Assembly: GCA_035628505.1 (NCBI GenBank)
Contig: DASPJR010000149.1
Span: 7,301 to 71,300 of the forward strand
Direction: 5' to 3'
From: DASPJR01 sp035628505
Lineage (GTDB): Bacteria; Planctomycetota; SZUA-567; H5-PLA8
Length of the DNA stretch: 64,000 nucleotides
Position numbers and translations under genes: made by a program. Below are positions 53,323 through 61,638 of this stretch, one piece after another; position 1 is the stretch's first letter; every line of letters starts with the position of its first letter. A model generated the notes under the pieces. The model saw only the letters and a list, made by a program, of their open reading frames with translations. It did no database searches and was not told the DNA's origin.

Positions 53323-55464
53323 ATGATCGGCAGTGGCATGGTCGAACGATATATTGAGAATGTGGCTCGCGAGCATTTCGCGCGGCGGCGAGAGAAACTT
53401 GGCGCGATATCCTCCGCCGAGGCCGCCCGGGAACGCCAGGCGGAAATCCGCACGCTCTGCCGCGAGCTCCTGGGACCAACGCCGGCCGCCTCGGCACTTC
53501 GGATCAAGCCCATCAGCAGCTTGGAACGCGACGGCTATTTCCTTGAAAGCCTCACTTACGAGAGCGTTCCCGGCGCGCTGGTCACCGCCAACTTGTACCT
53601 GCCGGAGGGCCGGCCAAAGCCGCATCCGGGCGTTCTGTGCATCCCCGGACCGTGGAACGAAGGCAAAGCGCACGCTGACCTGCAGCGACTCGGCCAGCTG
53701 CTGGCCCGGCGCGGCATCGCGGCCCTGCTGGTGGATCTTCCGGGCCAGGGGGAGCGCATCGAGTTCTACGATTCAGCGTTGCGCCGAAGCTGGCTGGGGA
53801 AAACGCCGCAGGACGAACAGATTCATCTGGGCAATCCGCTGCTGCTGACCGGGCATCATCTCGCCAGCTGGATGCTGCATGATCTCGCGCGCGGTCTGGA
53901 TGTGCTGATCGAGCACGGCGGAGCCGATCCGCGCAGGCTCGGCGTTACGGGCGCGCTCAGCGGCGCGGGGATGGCGCGGCTGCTGTGCTGCCTGGATTCG
54001 CGCCTGAGCGCCGCGGCGATCGTGGCCGATGTTCTGGATGCGGAGACGCTGGGCGGACCGGGCGTGGAGCAGACGCTGATTGATTCAATACCGCGCGGAC
54101 TGACAGCGCTGGATCTGCTCGTGCCCTTTGCGCCCAAACCGCTGCTGGTCGCGTCGGTTTCGCTCGAACGTGGTCCGGGCAAGCTCGAAGGGGCGCTCAA
54201 TGAACTGCGGCACTGGTACGGCCTTCTCGGCCGTGGCGACGGCGTGGTGAGCGCCAGCTCCGAAGCGCAGCCGGGCTACGTGAAGGAGATCCGCGCGCGC
54301 GCGATGGATCACTTCGCGCGCGTCTTTGGGCTGCCAGAGGAGCGTGTGCGCGAACCTGAGACTCCTCCAGAAGCGGCCGAGACGTTGCATTGCACTGAGA
54401 CCGGCCAGATCTGCAACTCGCTCAATGCGAAAAGTCTCTTTGCTTTCCACAACGAAAGCGTAAGCGCGCTGCCGCCCGCTCAACCCGTGCCCCGCGACAG
54501 CGCGTCGGCCGCACAGCTGCAGGAAAGCATCCGCGCCACCTTCAGGCCGTATCTGCGTCTGCCCAAAGCGAGCGGCGATATAGGCGTGCAGGTCGAGAGC
54601 CATTCAAACGACTGGGGCTATAGCGTCGAAAAAGGCCGGCTGGTGCTGAATGAAGATCTGTTCATTCCTTTCAGCTTTTACAGCCTGCGTGAAACGCCAG
54701 ACAGCCCCGGCGCCAGCCGCCCTGCGCCGACGATTCTCGCGCTTCATGAACGCGGTGTTGCGGGAATCTACAAGCAGGCGCCGCTGATGAATATGCTCGC
54801 CGCCTGCGGAGCTCACGTGATGGCCATCGATGTGGTCGGCATCGGAGAAACGCGCCTGCAGGCGCCGCAGGAAACACGCATGCAGCCGGCGCGCAATGAC
54901 ACCGAGTTTGCCTACGATTCCCTGCTGTGCGGACCAGAAGCCGTGTGGGCGCACCGCGCACTCAATACCGGACTGAGCCTCTTCGGACTGCGCGTCTTCA
55001 GCGTCTTAAGCACACTCGATTACCTGCGCACGCGGCCCGAGGTCAATGCTGAATCGATCTCGATCGTCGGCGTGGGGCGCGGCGGCTTGTGGGGACTTTA
55101 TGCGGCCGCGCTCGATACCGGCATTGCCCGCCTGGCAGTCCTGCGCGCGCTGGCGACATACAAATCACTGGTAGAGCACCGCCGGCACAACCATCACTTC
55201 AGCCTGTATCTTCCCGGCTGTCTGCAGGAGTTCGATCTGCCGCATGTCTCCGCCTGTGTCGCGCCGCGCCCGCTGACACTGATCAACAGCGTCAACCAGC
55301 GTAAAAACCGCTGCAAGTACGACACCGTGCGCCGCGATTATGCGCTGACCAGCGAGGTATTCAAAACCACCGGCGCCCCCGGCGCATTCAACATCGTCCA
55401 TAGCGACAGCCCACCGGAGACGCTGGAGGCGCTCAAGGTCGCGCTCGGATTCGCCGAGTGCTGA
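53323..55464 (+). CDS. Tandem alpha/beta-hydrolase (acetyl-xylan-esterase/DLH-like) protein with altered catalytic residues
   Basis: Start at ATG 53323 (CAGGGG upstream); ATGs at 53281 and 53338 are alternatives. The 713-residue product has two alpha/beta-hydrolase halves. The first (about 1-340) has LYLPEGRPKPHPGVLCIPGP and LVDLPGQGERIEF but reads TGALSGAGMARLL where a GxSxG elbow is expected, and AQPGYVKEIRARAM where related enzymes have the catalytic His before GY. The second (about 380-713) has LALHERGVAGIYKQ, VMAIDVVGIGETRL and VGVGRGGLWGLYAAALD, again without the nucleophile Ser. It is cytoplasmic, with no signal peptide. It may be a non-hydrolytic binding protein, or use other residues. 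Confidence 0.75.
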   Translation: MIGSGMVERYIENVAREHFARRREKLGAISSAEAARERQAEIRTLCRELLGPTPAASALRIKPISSLERDGYFLESLTYESVPGALVTANLYLPEGRPKPHPGVLCIPGPWNEGKAHADLQRLGQLLARRGIAALLVDLPGQGERIEFYDSALRRSWLGKTPQDEQIHLGNPLLLTGHHLASWMLHDLARGLDVLIEHGGADPRRLGVTGALSGAGMARLLCCLDSRLSAAAIVADVLDAETLGGPGVEQTLIDSIPRGLTALDLLVPFAPKPLLVASVSLERGPGKLEGALNELRHWYGLLGRGDGVVSASSEAQPGYVKEIRARAMDHFARVFGLPEERVREPETPPEAAETLHCTETGQICNSLNAKSLFAFHNESVSALPPAQPVPRDSASAAQLQESIRATFRPYLRLPKASGDIGVQVESHSNDWGYSVEKGRLVLNEDLFIPFSFYSLRETPDSPGASRPAPTILALHERGVAGIYKQAPLMNMLAACGAHVMAIDVVGIGETRLQAPQETRMQPARNDTEFAYDSLLCGPEAVWAHRALNTGLSLFGLRVFSVLSTLDYLRTRPEVNAESISIVGVGRGGLWGLYAAALDTGIARLAVLRALATYKSLVEHRRHNHHFSLYLPGCLQEFDLPHVSACVAPRPLTLINSVNQRKNRCKYDTVRRDYALTSEVFKTTGAPGAFNIVHSDSPPETLEALKVALGFAEC

Positions 55465-55472
55465 TTTTTTGA

Positions 55473-55503
55473 ACCACGAAGGGCACGAAGGACACGAAGA
55501 AGG
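55473..55503. repeat. CACGAAGGA-type nonamer array
   Basis: Three nine-base units (CACGAAGGG, CACGAAGGA, CACGAAGAA) follow ACC just after the hydrolase stop. The same type of array is found at 56911-56940 and in short form at 37962-37985. Confidence 0.6.
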
Positions 55504-55514
55504 AATGAGAGACG

Positions 55515-55680
55515 GGGTGGCCCGGACGAAGTCCGGGTCACGCAGCGACATCCAACCCTGCTTGCGTGTTGATCAACGAGAAAACAGCGCCACCTCTAGT
55601 GCGTACATCCAAGGAGCGTTGGATGTGCCTGCGGCACCCGGACGAAAGTCCGCGCCCCCGATCGACTTCTGCCGCTTCAA
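55515..55680. repeat. Cluster of GC-rich palindromes
   Basis: GGGGTGGCCCGGACGA (55515-55530) is shared with 63865-63880; it continues into CCCGGAC-gaa-GTCCGGG (55521-55537). Further on, ACATCCAA-ggagcg-TTGGATGT forms a hairpin near 55608-55628, and CCCGGACGAAAGTCC recurs near 55638. No gene is seen in 55465-55709. Confidence 0.5.
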
Positions 55681-55684
55681 GCAT

Positions 55685-55716
55685 ATGACAAGTGACCAAT
55701 GACGAATGACTAATCG
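55685..55716. repeat. Heptamer array at the end of the M42-like gene
   Basis: Four heptamers (ATGACAA, GTGACCA, ATGACGA, ATGACTA) run into the stop codon of the minus-strand peptidase gene (55710-55712). No inverted second arm is present, unlike in the three arrays downstream. Confidence 0.55.
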
Positions 55717-56882
55717 ACCCACTTCTTGCGCGCGCCGATCTCGGCGGCTTGTGGGCAGAGTTCCTTCTTTGCGGCGCGCGCGCGTTCCAGCAGCCAGTCG
55801 GGTTTTCTGGTTCCGGCTTTCTTCTCAAGCAGCTCCGGCCGCTGCGCCAGTTCCAAGAGCAGATGTGCTTCGTTGAGAAAATCGTCGAGTTTCACCGTCT
55901 CCGCGCCGATGCCTTTACGTTCGCCATCCAGCGACTGGTTGTGATAATTCCCCAGCGGCACGGCGACTCCAGAGGAACGGTAGCCATAGGCACAGAAGGC
56001 CGTCGCTTCGCAGGATCCGCCGTCCATCAGCCGGCGCTGGTACTTGAAGGCGGGCTGTTCCTTGCTCACTGTTTCGGCCGCCTGCCGCAGCGCCTCTGTC
56101 AGATTCGGATCAAAGATGCTGGCGCGGTCGCCGACGCGAACGATGGCCCCTTCACCCTGCGGCGCGATGCCGGCAGCTTTGGAACACTCCAGCGACAGCA
56201 CACACGACTTTTTCGGAATGGTCTTAAGCCGGATGGCTTCGAGCGCGCCGAGAAAACCGACTTCTTCCGCGCGCGTGAAGAGCCCCCAGACTGCCACGCC
56301 CTTGGGCTTGCGCCGTGAGATCTCATCCAGCACGCAAAGCGCGGCCGCCGCGCCAAGCAGATCGTCGCAGCAGCGCGCGACGATGAAATCGTTCTCCACC
56401 GAGAAGCCTGGAAACGCCCACATGGCAAATCCGCCGGCCGGCGCAGTGCCACTGGTGATTCGCGCGACAGCTCCCGCCAGGCGCTTCTCCTCTTCCCTGA
56501 CCTCCGTCAGTTCACCCGTTCCGGCGGGCTTGGAATTGCCGGTTTCAAAAAATTCCACGCGCTGGCCCGCCTGCGCGTAGCCGGCACCAACGCCGCCCTT
56601 AAAGGAGAGCTGCACGCTGTCGCCGCTGACAGAATCGATCCAGAAACCAGGGTGGTCCAGATGCGCGACAAGGACCAGCGGCGGCTTTTTCGATGAACCC
56701 CTTGCCGGGTACTTCACGAGCAGATTTCCGGCCGCATCCTGGCTCAGCCGCAGCGCCTTGCGCGCCTTTGTGAAGGAGCGGATGAACGCCTGCGGGCACT
56801 CTTCTTTGCATGCGGCCGTGGGCTGCTCGAGAAGACCGCGCGCCAGATCCAGCCATCGGCTCACACATTTTGGATCGATCAT
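55710..56882 (-). CDS. M42/M20-like metallo-aminopeptidase
   Basis: Start at ATG 56882 because GGAGGTGA lies just upstream; the in-frame extension to 57002 is only translated repeat. The 390-residue protein shows the metal-ligand pattern of co-catalytic zinc peptidases of the M42/M18/M20 clan: VLVAHLDHPGFW, ARCCDDLLGAAAALCVLDE (bridging Asp), FTRAEEVGFLGA (catalytic Glu pair), SLECSKAAG and, near the end, GNYHNQSLDG. A GGVGAGYAQAGQ turn fits the M42 insertion domain. It should be cytoplasmic, probably a peptide-degrading enzyme. ELIxG-type specificity cannot be read. Confidence 0.82.
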   Translation of the reverse strand: MIDPKCVSRWLDLARGLLEQPTAACKEECPQAFIRSFTKARKALRLSQDAAGNLLVKYPARGSSKKPPLVLVAHLDHPGFWIDSVSGDSVQLSFKGGVGAGYAQAGQRVEFFETGNSKPAGTGELTEVREEEKRLAGAVARITSGTAPAGGFAMWAFPGFSVENDFIVARCCDDLLGAAAALCVLDEISRRKPKGVAVWGLFTRAEEVGFLGALEAIRLKTIPKKSCVLSLECSKAAGIAPQGEGAIVRVGDRASIFDPNLTEALRQAAETVSKEQPAFKYQRRLMDGGSCEATAFCAYGYRSSGVAVPLGNYHNQSLDGERKGIGAETVKLDDFLNEAHLLLELAQRPELLEKKAGTRKPDWLLERARAAKKELCPQAAEIGARKKWVD

Positions 56883-56905
56883 TTGCTCACCTCCGGGGTG
56901 AAATC

Positions 56906-56975
56906 TTTTTACCACGAAGTACACGAAGAGCACGAAGAAGGAAATGTGTTTCGTTCGTGAGCTTCGTGGTAAAAA
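56906..56975. repeat. Perfect inverted repeat with nonamer units between divergent genes
   Basis: TTTTTACCACGAAG (56906-56919) and CTTCGTGGTAAAAA (56962-56975) are exact reverse complements. The left arm continues into further CACGAAG units. The element lies between the peptidase start (56882) and the ACT-protein start (57038), so it sits in both leaders or promoters and could act as a bidirectional attenuating hairpin or a protein-binding site. Confidence 0.65.
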
Positions 56976-57037
56976 TTTCTTTTGCTTTTGCGCAGAACTC
57001 AATAAGTTTCTGACTGCAGCCTTGGGGGGCCTCCGTG

Positions 57038-57571
57038 ATGAATTACTATGCCGTTCTCATGGCCGTGGGCGAAGACAAGCCCGGGCTCGTCGATACCATT
57101 TCCAAGTTCATTCTCGATTGTGGCGGCAACATTGAAGACAGCCGCATGGCCATTCTCGGCGGCGAGTTTGCCATGCTGATCCTCGTCACGGGACAGCAGC
57201 AGGTCATTGATCGTGTAATCAAAGGCGCGCCCGAAGCCGGCGAACGCAGCGGATTGGCGATTCAAGCGAAGCTTACGCGCGCGCCGTCAGATGCAGTAAA
57301 GCGCGGAACGATTCCCTATTCGATTGAAGCATTCTCGATGGACCATCCCGGTATCGTGCAGCGCGTCGCAAGCTACCTGGCCGAACGCAAGATCAACATC
57401 CGCGCGCTGGATACGCGCCTGGCCAACGCACCGATCACAGGTCTGCCGCTCTTCTCGCTGCATGCGATCGTAGACATTCCCGCAACGCAGAACCTCGTGG
57501 AAATCCGGCGCGGGCTGGAAAACATAGCCGTGCAGCACAACATCGATATTGAGATGAAGCCGGCGAAGTGA
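57038..57571 (+). CDS. Two-ACT-domain protein (GcvR-like)
   Basis: The ATG at 57038 is preceded in frame by a GTG at 57035; GGGGGG lies upstream. The 177-residue protein consists of two ACT-like units: residues 1-80 (YYAVLMAVGEDKPGLVDTIS, LDCGGNIEDSRMAILGGEF) and 90-177 (YSIEAFSMDHPGIVQRVASY, INIRALDTRL, FSLHAIVDIP). This matches the glycine-cleavage-system repressor family GcvR, in which ACT domains bind amino acids and act on protein partners. No DNA-binding domain is present, so it is likely a regulator through protein contacts; the partner is not in the window. Confidence 0.85.
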   Translation: MNYYAVLMAVGEDKPGLVDTISKFILDCGGNIEDSRMAILGGEFAMLILVTGQQQVIDRVIKGAPEAGERSGLAIQAKLTRAPSDAVKRGTIPYSIEAFSMDHPGIVQRVASYLAERKINIRALDTRLANAPITGLPLFSLHAIVDIPATQNLVEIRRGLENIAVQHNIDIEMKPAK

Positions 57572-57578
57572 AATAGCA

Positions 57579-57669
57579 GGGTTCAGGGTCTAGGGTCTAG
57601 GGCATACCAAAAACCAACGCCTACCGTCAGTTAAACCCTAAACCCTGAGCCCTAGACCCTGAACCCTAG
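57579..57669. repeat. GGGTCTA-type heptamer hairpin between convergent genes
   Basis: Left arm 57579-57602: GGGTTCAGGGTCTAGGG followed by one more GGGTCTA unit. Right arm 57636-57669 contains CCCTAGACCCTGAACCC, an exact 17-base complement. The spacer is about 33 bases. It lies exactly between the stop of the ACT-domain gene (57571) and the stop of the DNRLRE gene (57673). It could stop transcription from both sides. The telomere-like look is coincidental. Confidence 0.75.
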
Positions 57670-57672
57670 CCA

Positions 57673-59904
57673 CTATAGCTCGAGTTCCAGGATCAGCTTC
57701 GGGCGCAGCGATTTGTCCTTCGAGGATTCCAGATCCGTCTCCGGGAAGAAGCGGACGTGATGATCGGTTTCGCCGTTGATCACGCGCAGCAAAAACCCAT
57801 GATTCGGCGCCTTGCCTGAGAGAACATCCTGTGCGTATTGCGTCACGTCAAAGGAGCGCCAGACGTTGCGGCGCGCGTCAATCGTCAGCTTCGCATCTTC
57901 TTTGCTTTCCACGTCCGCATCACCCGAGCAGCCCGCAATAGCCCAGTCTGTATTTTTCCCCGCGCTGTCGAAGCTCACCCACGTGCCGGCATCCGGCGCC
58001 CACGGTTTCTTAAGACGGAAAAGCGCGAGCATCGAGCCGTTCGACTGCGGCGATTCGATCTGGTACATCTCGAGCGTCGCTTTTTTCACGCGCGCTTTGC
58101 CAATGGCGTTTTCAAGTCCATCGAAGCGAATCAGGGCGCGCTGCACGCCACCGGACGAGCCCACTTTCAGGCCGTACTGAATGCCGACATCGGTCTTCTT
58201 CTGGCTTTCGCGGTATTGTGAAATCTGATCCGTATTGATGCCGCTGTAATCCGCCGGAGAGACACCGTTCTGCAGCACCAGACGTGAGCGCTCAGATTTG
58301 GTCAGCAGCGCCTCGGCGCCGGCAACAATCTTTTTGCGCACGTCGCTGAGCGGCTCGAATTCCTCGAAAGCCTTGATCGACGCGCGTGCGGCGTCCAGCG
58401 CCGGTTTCACAGTCTCCGGCTTGCCGCTCTGTACTGCTTCGTTGAGATCATGCAAACGGGAGCCGAGTTCGATGTCCAGCAGCTTGAACTTTTCGATGCG
58501 CATACGCTCCGACCAATGCGCCGGCATTCTCGCGCCGCTGATGACGTACGCGCGCGCGACGGTTGCCGCGGCGTCGCGCCCGTTTTCGCATGCCGTGAGA
58601 ATCAACATGCCCGGATGCTTCTGCGCATCCGGCCCCAGCAGCGTCTGCAGGCCGGCGGAAGTGATCGTGTCCACCTTTACGCCCACGCGCGCGCCCGAGG
58701 CGATCGTCAGGTTGATCTGGCGGCCTTCCACGCCTTCGATGGCGCCGTCAACGCTGCCGCGTTTGAGCGCCAGCGAGACTTTTTTCTTGTTTGCCCTGGA
58801 GCGATCCAGAACAGTCTGGTGCAGTTCCCGAACAGCCTTCACATCGGCAAGGCATCCATCCAGAACTTTCCTGGGCTCCAGCATCGGTCCCTGGTACAGC
58901 AGCGAATCAGGCGCCGGTTTGCAGAGAGCCTCTGCGCCATCCAGATCCAGATCGGCGACGGCCGCCGTGTACTTTTCGAAAAATTCCAGCCACGCCGCGC
59001 GCATGGCGCCCTGGCGGTGCTGGCGCTGCACGCGCGCTGCGCGCTGCTCGTCATCGATCTTCGCCTTGAGCGCCTCGATGGCGACGCGCAGCTCGGGATC
59101 TTTGTGCTTCAGCCAGTCTTCGGCTCGCAGCTTTGCCGCTTCGTCGTCGCCGCGCCAGGCTGCTTCAAATTCACGCGCAGCCTTCGCTTTCGCCTCAACG
59201 CGCTCGGAAGCCAGGGCCGCCATTTTTGCCTCGAGTTGCTCGCGACCGTGCTTCGACCAGGGTGCATCCGGCGAAAGCGCGTCGAGCGCGCCTTTGAGCG
59301 AATCGAGCGCGGCCGGGTAATCGCCTGTTTCCGCGAGATCCTGCGCCTTCTCCGCGGCGAGGCGCGCCTGCGCGCGTGCTTTTGTGTCGAGCTCCTCGTT
59401 AAGTTTTCCCAGCAGCACGGCCGCAGCTTTTTTGACAGCTTCGTCGCTCGAGTTTTCGTAAGGCTTGATGCGTGCGATGGCGGTGCGCGTTTCGAACGTC
59501 GGGTCCTCTTTCGTCAGCGCCGCGAGCACTTCCAGTTCAGCGAGTTCCGGCGGTTGTGGCGCTTTGGGCACCGCAGAAACGGCGGGCGCCGTTACGGCTT
59601 TCGGAGCGGGTGCTTCAACTTTCTGCGGCAGCGGAGGCGCTTCAATTTTTGGCGCTGCAACAACGGGAAGTGCCGGCGAGTGCGGCTGTGCGGTGTTGAG
59701 TGCGACAGCGTGGTCGAGCAGCAAGGCGAACGCAACCATGGCGGCGCCAAACATGATCCACAGGGCAATGCGTGTACGCAGCGGCAGCACGAATGGACGC
59801 AAATCCTCTCCGGGCAGATGTGGCGCCTGCAGTTTTCTATCTGTTCCCAGATCCATCGACGCCTGAGCGTGCCCCGCCGTTACGGTTGTTTCCCATGAAT
59901 CCAT
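57673..59904 (-). CDS. Single-span membrane protein with C-terminal DNRLRE domain
   Basis: Start taken at ATG 59904; another in-frame start at 59940 is within repeats. The protein of about 743 residues has one membrane helix (IALWIMFGAAMVAFALLL) and a Pro/Ala-rich linker. A long helical, Ala/Glu/Lys-rich region with TPR-like stretches (AAEKAQDLAETGDYPAALDS) follows. The C-terminal 170 residues read as a DNRLRE domain (VQRALIRFDGLENAIGKARV, ATLEMYQIESP, WRSFDVTQYAQDVLSGKAPN, GFLLRV), a beta-sandwich seen in exported carbohydrate-linked proteins. The DNRLRE domain should face the periplasm. Function unknown. Confidence 0.72.
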   Translation of the reverse strand: MDSWETTVTAGHAQASMDLGTDRKLQAPHLPGEDLRPFVLPLRTRIALWIMFGAAMVAFALLLDHAVALNTAQPHSPALPVVAAPKIEAPPLPQKVEAPAPKAVTAPAVSAVPKAPQPPELAELEVLAALTKEDPTFETRTAIARIKPYENSSDEAVKKAAAVLLGKLNEELDTKARAQARLAAEKAQDLAETGDYPAALDSLKGALDALSPDAPWSKHGREQLEAKMAALASERVEAKAKAAREFEAAWRGDDEAAKLRAEDWLKHKDPELRVAIEALKAKIDDEQRAARVQRQHRQGAMRAAWLEFFEKYTAAVADLDLDGAEALCKPAPDSLLYQGPMLEPRKVLDGCLADVKAVRELHQTVLDRSRANKKKVSLALKRGSVDGAIEGVEGRQINLTIASGARVGVKVDTITSAGLQTLLGPDAQKHPGMLILTACENGRDAAATVARAYVISGARMPAHWSERMRIEKFKLLDIELGSRLHDLNEAVQSGKPETVKPALDAARASIKAFEEFEPLSDVRKKIVAGAEALLTKSERSRLVLQNGVSPADYSGINTDQISQYRESQKKTDVGIQYGLKVGSSGGVQRALIRFDGLENAIGKARVKKATLEMYQIESPQSNGSMLALFRLKKPWAPDAGTWVSFDSAGKNTDWAIAGCSGDADVESKEDAKLTIDARRNVWRSFDVTQYAQDVLSGKAPNHGFLLRVINGETDHHVRFFPETDLESSKDKSLRPKLILELEL

Positions 59905-59948
59905 GACAGCAAGACGGGCGAGCACCCTGCCGTAATGCAAGAATTTAC

Positions 59949-60030
59949 GAGTCTGGAGTCTAGGAGTCTGGAGTCTTGAGTCGGGCTCGCCACAGACTCC
60001 CGACTCCCGACTCTTAGACTCAAGACTCTT
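59949..60030. repeat. GAGTCTG-type heptamer hairpin
   Basis: Left arm 59949-59985 is built from GAGTCTG/GAGTCTA/GAGTCTT units; right arm 59994-60030 (AGACTCCCGACTCCCGACTC and on) is its imperfect complement with a very short loop. The right arm runs into the last codons and the stop of the methyltransferase gene (60020). Confidence 0.7.
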
Positions 60031-60871
60031 TCCTAGCTATCAGGTGCAGGCCGAAGGGCGTCCACAGGTCCCGGGTCACCCGCGCGAGCGAACCGCTGCT
60101 GTGCCAGGGTTGCCAGCCCAGGCGTTCTTCGAGTGTGGCGAAGAACTTCAGCGGGCGGCGCAGGACGGTAAAGCCGGAGTTCTCGACGGCATTCACAAGC
60201 GTACGAGGCGTGAAAAAGAATAAATGCCGCGGGATGCGCCAGGTGTTCACGTCGCGGTTTTTGCGCGCGTACGCCAGCACGTTCGGGGTCGACATCATCA
60301 GGATGCCGCCCGGTCGCAGCAGTTCATGTACCTTCTTAAGCACCGCCCGCGGATCGTGGACGTGCTCGATCAACTGAAACATACCGATCGCATCGAAGCT
60401 CTGCGCCGCGAATGGCGCGTCGCTCAGGACGGTGCTGTGCAGCGTCAGATCGAACCAGTCCTTCGCGTGCTTTACGCGCGGCTGGGAGAGCTCTAGCCCT
60501 TCCACCTGCCAGCCGGCTTTGCGGGCAGCGTTCAGGAAATAGCCGTCGCCGGCCCCGACGTCGAGCAGCCGGCCGGGCTTCGACGCGTAGCGCATCAAAC
60601 GCCGGATGTGGCGTGCGGCGCGGTTTTCCTGACGCGGGCTGCGCGCGGCGTCCCCTTCGTAATATTCATCGTAGTAGGTCTTCATCGCGTCCACAGGCGG
60701 GCGCGGCGAGAGGAAAATCAGATTGCATTTGGGGCACTGGCAGATTCCGAACGGCGGCTCGGGCTGAACGGGCGCAGGCTGAACCGGGCGCGTGTCGCAG
60801 AGTGGGCAGGAGTCGACGGACTCAAGCTTGCGCTGAGCGGGAACCGGTTCGGGTTTGATATCACCAACCAT
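60020..60871 (-). CDS. Zinc-ribbon plus class I SAM-dependent methyltransferase
   Basis: Start at ATG 60871 (AGTGAGGTG upstream); a GTG at 60886 is possible. The 283-residue protein begins with a CPLC / CPKC zinc ribbon (about 23-55), then a Methyltransf_23-type domain: RLLDVGAGDGYFLNAARKAG (SAM loop), EGLELSQPRV, FDAIGMFQLIEHVHDP, LRPGGILMMSTPN. Such proteins often modify sugars or lipid-linked glycans in envelope gene clusters. Substrate unknown. Its last codons fall inside the heptamer hairpin element at 59949-60030. Confidence 0.88.
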   Translation of the reverse strand: MVGDIKPEPVPAQRKLESVDSCPLCDTRPVQPAPVQPEPPFGICQCPKCNLIFLSPRPPVDAMKTYYDEYYEGDAARSPRQENRAARHIRRLMRYASKPGRLLDVGAGDGYFLNAARKAGWQVEGLELSQPRVKHAKDWFDLTLHSTVLSDAPFAAQSFDAIGMFQLIEHVHDPRAVLKKVHELLRPGGILMMSTPNVLAYARKNRDVNTWRIPRHLFFFTPRTLVNAVENSGFTVLRRPLKFFATLEERLGWQPWHSSGSLARVTRDLWTPFGLHLIARKES

Positions 60872-61151
60872 GCCGCGGCTATGCACCTCACTTTTACAGA
60901 GCTGCCCAGTGTATCCTGAGCGCCAAAACGTGAAATTGGAAATTGCACGGTTGCGTCCGGTTTCAGTTCAGCTTCCTGAATTCGCTACGGAACGCGCTGC
61001 GGTGTGACGAGACTTCATTGTAGTGCCTGCTTGCATTCGGTGGTCTTTCTGGCATAACCATCGATGCGCAATGAACTTTGAAGGGGTTACGCACGAGTTC
61101 GTCTAACGTACATTGTACTGTGACGTTGTCTGGGGGATTAGGAGTCATCAC

Positions 61152-61382
61152 ATGACTAAGGCAAGGCTGTTGGCATGTGCCGTTGTCTGCTTGGTTGCGA
61201 TGAGCGCATCGGCTGGCGATGCCGAGAAGAAGAAGACCGAAAAGGTCGTCGTAAAGAAGGAAGAAAAGAAGGAGAGCACCCGCACTGGCGGCTTTAAAGG
61301 TTTCTGGATTCACAGCGTCGGCGGAACGATCGGGAATGGCCTGAAGTCTGGCGCCAAAAAAATCGGCAACACGTTTGATTGA
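61152..61382 (+). CDS. Small secreted basic protein (76 residues)
   Basis: ATG 61152 has AGGAG eight bases upstream. The product has a signal peptide (LLACAVVCLVAMSASAGD), a highly charged stretch (EKKKTEKVVVKKEEKKEST), and a Gly-rich tail (GGFKGFWIHSVGGTIGNGLK). A strong terminator follows directly, so it is a one-gene unit. The cationic, short, exported character would suit an envelope-associated peptide; no family is recognised. Confidence 0.65.
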   Translation: MTKARLLACAVVCLVAMSASAGDAEKKKTEKVVVKKEEKKESTRTGGFKGFWIHSVGGTIGNGLKSGAKKIGNTFD

Positions 61383-61414
61383 TGCACACGTGCTCTGATG
61401 ATGAGCTCGCTTTT

Positions 61415-61452
61415 AAAGCGGCGGACTATGGAACAGTCCGCCGCTTTTTTTT
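61415..61452 (+). terminator. Rho-independent terminator
   Basis: AAAGCGGCGGACT (61415-61427) and AGTCCGCCGCTTT (61435-61447) form a perfect 13-base stem with a seven-base loop and are followed by a run of T. It ends the transcript of the small secreted protein 33 bases after its stop. The remaining 185 bases before the next gene contain no clear feature. Confidence 0.9.
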
Positions 61453-61638
61453 ATCATTGCTGCATTTCCAGCCTCGGTGTCGCATTTTTTGTCAGAGCGG
61501 AAATACTTGTAAGCTCTTGACTTTCCATGTGGTTAATAATTCTGCACAACGTGGCAATAGCTTTGCTTCCGTTCTTCCCAAGGGAATGGACGGCAGGAAT
61601 CGCGACATAGAACTTGAAGAAGTGAATCGAGGTGTACC

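Noticed and set aside
56883..57002. N-terminal extension of the M42-like peptidase
   Set aside because: The extra codons are just the translated CACGAAG repeat, and a strong ribosome site lies right before ATG 56882.
57579..57669. Telomere-like GGGTCTA/CCCTAGA repeats
   Set aside because: Only a few units, two inverted arms, located between two convergent genes in the middle of the window; the same plan occurs with another unit sequence nearby, so this is a repeat element, not a chromosome end.
58450..59898. 482-residue plus-strand frame
   Set aside because: Antisense shadow of the DNRLRE protein; Arg/Phe-rich with no motif or ribosome site.
60963..61313. 116-residue minus-strand frame with a Leu-rich start
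   Set aside because: Its hydrophobic part is the antisense of the Lys/Glu-rich stretch of the secreted protein at 61152; no ribosome site.
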